DNA from: Ettlia oleoabundans
Taxonomy: Eukaryota > Chlorophyta > Chlorophyceae > Chlamydomonadales
NCBI GenBank assembly: GCA_019693395.1
Contig: JAAMXP010000433.1
Span: 1 to 11,673 of the forward strand
Length of the DNA stretch: 11,673 bases
Reading direction: 5' to 3'
The notes under the pieces were generated by a model, which was given only the letters and a program-made list of their open reading frames with translations, did not search any database and was not told where the DNA came from. The position numbers were made by a program, and so were the translations under genes. Below, one piece after another: positions 6,226 through 11,673 of this stretch (its first letter is position 1; every line of letters begins with the position of its first letter).

Positions 6226-9200
6226 GAAAGGGTGAGCTGCGGGGCTGACGGCGCCCTGCTGTGTTGTGATTCTTGCCCCCAAGCCACCTGCCTGGCGATG
6301 CACCGTGCGCTGTCCGCGCACTCTGCGGCATTGAAGGTGTGGCACTGGAAACCGCCCATGCACACATACACGTTCCCTCATCTTGATGCAGAGGGAGGTG
6401 TTCAGCTGTGGTCAGCTACGGGATGCTTTGGAAGATGGCAGCGTTGACCACATCGTGGCGATGCAAGCAGGGAGCTTCAACTGTACTGCCGACAGTGTAG
6501 CAAGCGAAAGGCCAGTGGGCCTGATTGAGCGTGAAGTTCTTTTGGAGGGAGAGGGCCCCGGACTGGTGTATGTGGACGTAAGCAGACAGCACCCACCTGT
6601 CACTTGCCGCCCTCTTGCCCTAATGCTAAACAATTGTCTCGTGCGGTGCGCCACCCATATTTCGCCCTTGTCGCAACGCCCACATCCTACAAATGTTCCT
6701 TCTGGCCCACCAAACAGGGCTTTCCTGTCAACACCCATGCCCTTTCACAGCCTTATGTCCAGTCTACGGTGCGATGATTACTGCTTGTTGCATCTGTCCG
6801 TGTGCAGTACAACCGGTTCAAGGGCCTGCATGTGCTTGTGGCGGACGGCGGCAAGCTGTCTGTGCGAAACATGTGGTTGGACCACTGCCTGGGTAGAGGC
6901 GAGATGCCGATTTGTATAGGCAACGTACTGGGTGAGCAATCGTCTGCCCTCCAATATGCTTGTTGGCTTGCTACCGTCGAGTGACCTGGAAGTTTTCATG
7001 CTTCGGCCATCTCCACAGCATAACCTGCCGCAAGTCAAAGCTGGTCCTAAGGCCCCGCCCACCCATGCAGCCCACGTGCCAGCCAGCCAGCGGGAAAGGG
7101 GCCTAGGGAATCCCAGGCGGGCAGGCAGTCCTGAGTTGGGCTGCATCAACATCAACAGAGGGGGTTGGGGTCAGACAAGCAAATGCAACGCTCGGCCACT
7201 GTTTCCTCATGGCTTTGACGCATGCTCACAGCCCCACGCCACTTGCAGAGGGTGGCGAGCTTCTCATCAGCGACTCGCGACTCAGCGACATAGCCTGCGT
7301 AAACGCTCGTCGATCCCCAGCGATAGGGGAGCTCGAAAAGCGTGTGGGACATACAGGAGACGTTGATGTTATCATACGCCTCACGATGCGCAGCAACCGC
7401 TCGGCAAACAAGCTTGACGCCAGGTGCGGGTAACACCAGTGCATCTGAGCATCCATAAGCCCTCACTGCGTTTTAGGATGCTTGATGGCTGACTAGGTAC
7501 ATGTGCGGTGGTTGGTCGTTGCTTGAAAGGGACAGTGGAGGTTTGGGCAGCATCAAGCCAGGACGCGGGCATTTTACTACGTTTTTGGATAGGTGCTGAG
7601 GCTGCAAAGTATGATGGAATTCAGCAGGATCAAATTCTATCAACCTAATGCAACCCTTTGACTGCACCGTGATCGTCGCGTTGCAGGACGCTGTTGTTTA
7701 AGGACACCGGCTGGCTCGATGGCGCCGTGCCCAACTCCCGTTGGCGTCTGTCCAATACTACTCTCACCTGCACCGGCAACACCACCACGCACGTGCTTCC
7801 GGAAGGTGGGCGTGGGCGTGGATGAAGGGCATGTGCTGATGGCCCCGAATGGCCTCTCAATGTCTGGGTTGTTTTTATCCCACCGACTGCCACTCGCTCA
7901 TGCACGTCGGGACGCACCGCTTTCAATGTACTGTCGCATTGGTTTGTGTACTCATGCGGTCAGCAGGCCACTTTCAGCATAGCAACCATAGTGGGACACC
8001 GTATTGTACAAAGAATCACCATACCGGTGCTCCAGTCAAGCGTTGAAACCAACTCTACGCCGCTGCCACCTGCGCTGCAGATTTTGAGGATGTTCAGGTG
8101 CTGCACCTCTCGCCCCTGCTGCTGGGGACAGGCGGGCTGGCCCTGCTCGCACTGGCAGGCGGACTGCTGTGGTGCGGCCGTACACGAGGTGGGCAATCAA
8201 CGGTCGTGACGGTGCTCTTTGCTCAGACATTGTTTGTTGCTGGCAAGACCTGTCCTGGGTGCCGCCAGCACTTTGGCCTGGTGCTTGGCACAGCGTGGAG
8301 CGGCAGCACGGCACCTCAACTTCACTGCTGCCGCTCCAGGGGCGCCTGCCTGGCCCCTCTCCGTGCCAGGCCAGCCCAGGCCCAGCGTGTGAATCTGGTG
8401 CCCTGTTTTGTGACCTCTGCCTTACTTGTAAATGCAGCACGTAACGCCCAGCCGCCAGAGTGCAAGATAGCTGAGGCCAGGGGCTTTGTGCTGGAGGCGC
8501 CTCTTGGGAAGGGCCACTTTGGACGGGTGTACCGCGGCCGCAAGAAGAGCGGGGGGCAGGTGAGGGGCATGCAAAGAATTGATCCCAGCCCAGGGCGGCA
8601 GGCACCGCCATCGGCCAAGTGGTAGTTGTGTGGTTGTGGGTTTGTGAGAGTGGTGATGTTTGGGCGTGGGGGAGTGCGGTGCAGGTGGTTGGGGCGGTGG
8701 TGGGGCGGCTGCCTTGCATATAATTTTATGTTTTGGTTAAATCTCAACAGGGTCGAGTGGTGCACCGCCTTGCCCTCGCACGCGCCTCCACCCCCTGTTG
8801 TATCTGCTGTGCCCCTAGCACTCTTGCCGTGTTCGTCTTCCTTGCCCCTTTGTGCCTTCTTTCAAGGCACCTGCAACCGCTGTGCCGCTTCTGTGCCCCG
8901 CCGGCTGCAGATCGTGGCGATCAAGGTGATAGAATTGCTACCCAGCCAGCGGCGCCAGGTGCTGGCGGCATACAGGGAATGCCAGCTGCTGTCCAGCCTG
9001 CAGCACGAGTGCATCCTGCGTGTGTTCACCTTCTACACTGCAAAGGTTCAGCGACGGCACCAAGTTGTGGAGCCCGTGTGAGTGATGGGTGGGGTTTGGT
9101 CAGGGTGGGGTGGGATGAGGTGGCATGGCATGGGAGAAGATGGGAGTAGGGTTGTGGCAGCCACGTGCCCGTGTGTTGCTGTGTGGGTGATGTTGGACGG

Positions 9201-11637
9201 CTGGGAGCAACAGCAAGTTGTGTAGCCACCCTTGTAGCGGTGGTGGGTCATGCAAGGCTGGCGGGTGAAGGTTCTGGTATGAATGGGGCAAGTTGGGCTT
9301 GATGCCAGCCCATGCTAGCTGTGGGAAGCGTTCCTTTGGGGGTGGCATGAGCCAGTCTGTGGGCTGGGGGATCCGCGGCAAGGTTTATTGCATGCTGGTG
9401 GCTGGAAAGCGGGCTCATCCCTCGCTGCTGCAACTTACTTTGCCTTCAGGGCTGACCACAGCGGGTATGTTGAATTGACATACCAGACTCCCCTTGAAGG
9501 CACTGGCAGTGCCACCGGCAGCATCAGGGCAGCAGCACATTTGGGACCCTCGCGGCTGCACGACAGCAGCAGCAGCAGCCAGGGGCTGGCGTCGGGTAAG
9601 CCCAGCAGCGGCGGAGAAAGCGGTACCACCACCCACCACCAAAGCTCAGGTGGGTGGGCCTGGGTGATTGCTTGCTGGCCGTTTCCTCCAACTCGCCTAC
9701 CGCTGTGCTTCGTTTCCGCTTTGTTGCGAACAGACCGGAAGCGTTGTTATCAATTGGCGTGCCCCCTACTCGTGTTGGAATTAGTATGGCTTCAGTTACC
9801 GTGAGCTGGCTACGAAGCAATCCATGCCTGGCAGCTGCCAGGCACGTCTTTGAACACTTTGACAGTTGCCCCTGATATTGCCTGCTTGCATGTTGCCATG
9901 CAGGTTCTGGCAGTGGTTCTGCAGCATTTGCTACTGCCCTGTCAGAGGACAAGTTGGATGGCGTGCTGTCAATACAGGCAAGCTGACTGGGTGCCAGCCA
10001 GTCTACAGTCGCGAATGCGAGAATCCTAGCAGCGCCACGCTTAGGTTGTGTTCTTATGTTCAGATTTAAGTGTTTAGGGGATCATAGCAGGGAGGAAAAG
10101 AAGGGTGCCTGTCGCGTCTGTCCAAGTAACTTTTAAAATGAGTAGTGAGACACATGTATGCCTTTTGAGTATTTCTGCAGCGTATGTCCCCACCCTGCTG
10201 TGCCTTTGTGTCCTCTTGGCTCCTTCCCACCCTGTGCAGGTTCAGTTGGTTACCCAGTACTGCGACCTGGGTACCCTGGAGCAGGCCGTGAAGAGCCGTA
10301 TGTTTGTGGATGCTCAGACCGGCAAGCCCAAGATGGTGAGCTGCTAACTATCCAGAAACAGTGAAACATTGATTGAATAAGTACACTTGGTCTTCAGGGC
10401 ATTGTTCTCCAGGGCATTGGAAAGTTCCCTTTAAAAAGAACCCAACAACTCGGTGTTTTGTAGTCTCAGTCAGTGCCCAGTCTGGCGGTTGGAGGAAGCG
10501 TTGTCTATGCCTGCCTGCCAGCATTACATCGCTTGGCGCAAGCTGTCTCTCCACCTTCCATCCAGCCTGCACACACACCCATCTGCTGTTTGGCCTGTTG
10601 TTCTCTGGTCGTTTGTCTTTGTACCACCTCCTTTCTCCACTCGCCTGCCTGCATGACCGACTCTCAGTTATCCCACTTGCCCGTTAGCCCGTCTATCTGC
10701 TTGCTTTTCGTCTCCCTGATTTCCACACTTGGCTGCGTTCCCCGCTGCTTCCCGGCTCCCTGCAGCGCCACATCCTGCTGACAGCACTGGAGATAGCTCG
10801 CGGACTGGAGTACCTGCAGCAGCCGCAGCGCCGCATGGTTCACAGGGATCTGTCCGCCAACAACGTGCTGCTCACCACCTCGGCTGTTGATGACCGCGGC
10901 TTCAGGGCCGTGCTGTCAGACTTTGGTGCGAACGGGGGCGGGGCAGGGCAGGGCGATGTGGCATGGGTGTGGTACTGCAGTGGTGTAGGGGTATGTGGCC
11001 GCTAGCGTGGGGTGCGGCATCCAGTTGACCGGGTTATCGATGCTGATAGTTTTGCATGAGGCTGCTACATGTTTGCTTATTGCCTTGCACAGAACAGTTG
11101 GGTGGAAGGAACCACACGCACCTGGTTGTTGAACCACACAATCGTGTTTGTTGAACATGTGACCCCCAAGGGTGTTAGCCTCACTGATGGTTTGTTTGCC
11201 TGGTCTTACTGCAGGCCTGAGCACGGTGCTGTCTGCTGAGCAGACCCACAAGACCAGCCAGGTCAAGGGCACGATTAGGTGGGACACAAACCAGGGATGC
11301 CCCCATTGCTGTCCCTGCCTGCTCCACTCAGTGCGTGCTTCGCATGTGCACCCCTCCCACCGGCACATTTTGCTGCTGCTGTCTTAGCAGCAGCAGCCTG
11401 TCAAGCCCCCATTGCTGCCCCTCAGCCTTCTGCTAGGCAGCTCTGCTGGGCCAACACTACCAGAAAGTCCACCCTGCCTGCCCCGCATCAGGCTCATCTC
11501 CTTGGTGTTGACGAGAACTGCTGTTTGCCGGCCATTCTCATTTCCTCTGCCCACCCCCTGCAGCTACATGAGCCCCGAGCTGTTCATCCGTGACGATGTG
11601 TCGCCAGCCCTGGACGTGTACTCACTGGGAATCATAC
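6157..11637 (+). CDS. Receptor-like protein kinase (TKL type) with secreted domain, 5' part, truncated by window end
   Basis: Fourteen exons: 6157-6231, 6392-6577, 6808-6931, 7249-7423, 7687-7805, 8081-8188, 8438-8559, 8911-9077, 9450-9595, 9904-9977, 10240-10335, 10766-10925, 11215-11278 and 11564-11637, about 563 residues so far. Residues 1-23 form a signal peptide. Residues 24-232 form a secreted domain with four N-glycosylation sequons (N55, N178, N210, N218) and phrases such as GPGLVYVD and KLSVRNMWLDHC, in the style of a pectin-lyase-like beta-helix. Residues 236-258 span the membrane. The kinase domain then runs out of the window: Gly loop GKGHFG 286-291, VAIK lysine 308, alpha-C Glu 326, HRDLSANN with Asp 492, DFG 516-518, SPE 542-544, and DVYSLG with Asp 556. 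All core catalytic residues are present, so an active Ser/Thr or dual-specificity enzyme is expected. Subdomains X-XI lie beyond the edge. It would act at the plasma membrane; ligand and pathway are unknown. Alignment to the TKL group rests on the DVYSLGII and GTISYMSPEL motifs. Confidence 0.8.
8107..8175 (+). other. Transmembrane segment of the receptor kinase
   Basis: Residues 236-258, wholly within exon 6, are Leu/Ala/Gly rich (SPLLLGTGGLALLALAGG, then LLWC) and are followed by the basic stop-transfer residues GRTR. The segment lies between the glycosylated region and the kinase domain, giving a type I single-pass topology. Confidence 0.85.
8189..8437 (+). other. Stop-free 249-base intron at the juxtamembrane position of the kinase gene
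   Basis: It begins GTGGGC and ends AATGCAG. Its length is 83 codons and the frame is open right through from the transmembrane exon to the kinase exon. Splicing gives GRTR-A-RNAQPPE. Keeping it would add 83 residues with Cys and hydrophobic stretches (TVLFAQTLFVAGKTCPGC). The donor is weak, so either reading is possible; I prefer splicing because the retained sequence is not juxtamembrane-like. Confidence 0.55.
9087..9114 (+). other. G-quadruplex-type motif just after a 5' splice site
   Basis: Runs of three or four G (9087-9089, 9091-9094, 9103-9105, 9107-9110, 9112-9114) lie within 40 bases of the GTGAGT donor at 9078. The pattern meets the usual definition of a G4-forming sequence, on the strand that would be in the RNA. 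G-rich introns are common in this window (also about 8640-8710), so it may be composition rather than a control element. Confidence 0.45.
9978..10239 (+). other. Probable GC-AG intron of the receptor kinase gene
   Basis: Exon 10 must end in phase 0 to join the hinge exon at 10240. The site CAG|GCAAGC at 9978 is in phase and matches the known strong consensus of GC donors. The alternative GT site in phase (GGC|GTGCTG at 9963) is weak. The 262-base intron ends in GTGCAG. The joined protein reads LSIQ-VQLVTQYCDLG. Confidence 0.6.
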
Positions 11638-11673
11638 GTGCGTGGGTGTGTGTGTGGAGGGGGGGTGAGGTGG

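Larger units (their letters stand above)
8482..11637 (+). other. Protein kinase domain (exons 7-14), subdomains I-IX
   Basis: The domain begins at GFVLEAPLGKGHFGRVYRG (exon 7). Exon 8 holds IVAIKVI and the alpha-C helix with Glu 326 (AYRECQLL). Exon 11 carries the beta-5/hinge QLVTQYCDLGTLEQAV. Exon 12 carries the alpha-E helix, HRDLSANN and DFG. Exon 13 has the activation loop (LSTVLSAEQTHKTSQVKGTI). Exon 14 has the P+1 loop and start of alpha-F. Between beta-4 and the hinge, exons 8 (end), 9 and 10 encode about 80 residues of Ser/Gly/Ala-rich sequence absent from ordinary kinases. Confidence 0.85.

Noticed and set aside
8036..8719. 227-codon open frame on the minus strand
   Set aside because: It runs across the transmembrane exon, an intron and the Gly-loop exon of the kinase gene. 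The + strand reading is supported by phase-matched splicing and kinase motifs, while this frame resembles no known protein.
1..11673. Bacterial-type systems, CRISPR arrays, insertion sequences or viral genes
   Set aside because: No regularly spaced repeats, terminal inverted repeats, transposase or integrase motifs, or polycistronic layout were found. All recognisable coding sequence is intron-split eukaryotic.

Overview
The window is nuclear DNA of a eukaryote, most likely a green alga (Chlorophyta, possibly Chlorophyceae). The base composition is moderately GC-rich and the genes are cut by many introns of roughly 160 to 430 bases. Nearly every 3' splice site ends in TGCAG, and CAG-type codon runs encode polyglutamine and Ala/Gln/Gly tracts. 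No bacterial operon structure, CRISPR array, tRNA, rRNA or transposon was found. I rebuilt the genes by hand by joining open frames at GT/AG (once GC/AG) sites with matching codon phase. Splice sites are therefore predictions, but phases close across every junction.

Three genes lie head to tail on the + strand. (1) At 105-1448 is the 3' part of a gene whose 5' half is outside the window. A 'VRWANDDPNPRT' segment followed by a Gln/Gly/Trp-rich tail ending in a Ser/Asp-rich 'GYGSGSESDGG' resembles the end of the RRM of the spliceosome factor Cwc2. (2) At 2157-5560 is a complete seven-exon gene for a predicted 530-residue protein. Its first ~140 residues match the N-terminal (HDAg-like) domain of NELF-A, the Negative Elongation Factor subunit that holds RNA polymerase II in promoter-proximal pausing. 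A second short match (AKRAATLDVEAV) lies in the middle. (3) At 6157-11637, cut by the right edge, are at least fourteen exons of a receptor-like protein kinase. It has a signal peptide, a secreted domain of about 205 residues that looks like a beta-helix, one transmembrane segment, and a TKL-type kinase domain read through subdomain IX.

The gaps at 1449-2156 and 5561-6156 hold the presumed 3' ends, promoters and leaders. The first includes a TATA-like element and a 48-codon upstream ORF ahead of the NELF-A-like gene.

The first two genes encode probable nuclear factors acting in RNA maturation and transcription, and the third a cell-surface signalling protein. I see no sign that the three form one pathway. 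The most notable item is the NELF-A-like gene, because NELF is generally described as absent from land plants and yeasts. The kinase gene also shows a probable GC-AG intron, an unusual catalytic loop (HRDLSANN) and a long low-complexity insertion in the kinase N-lobe.
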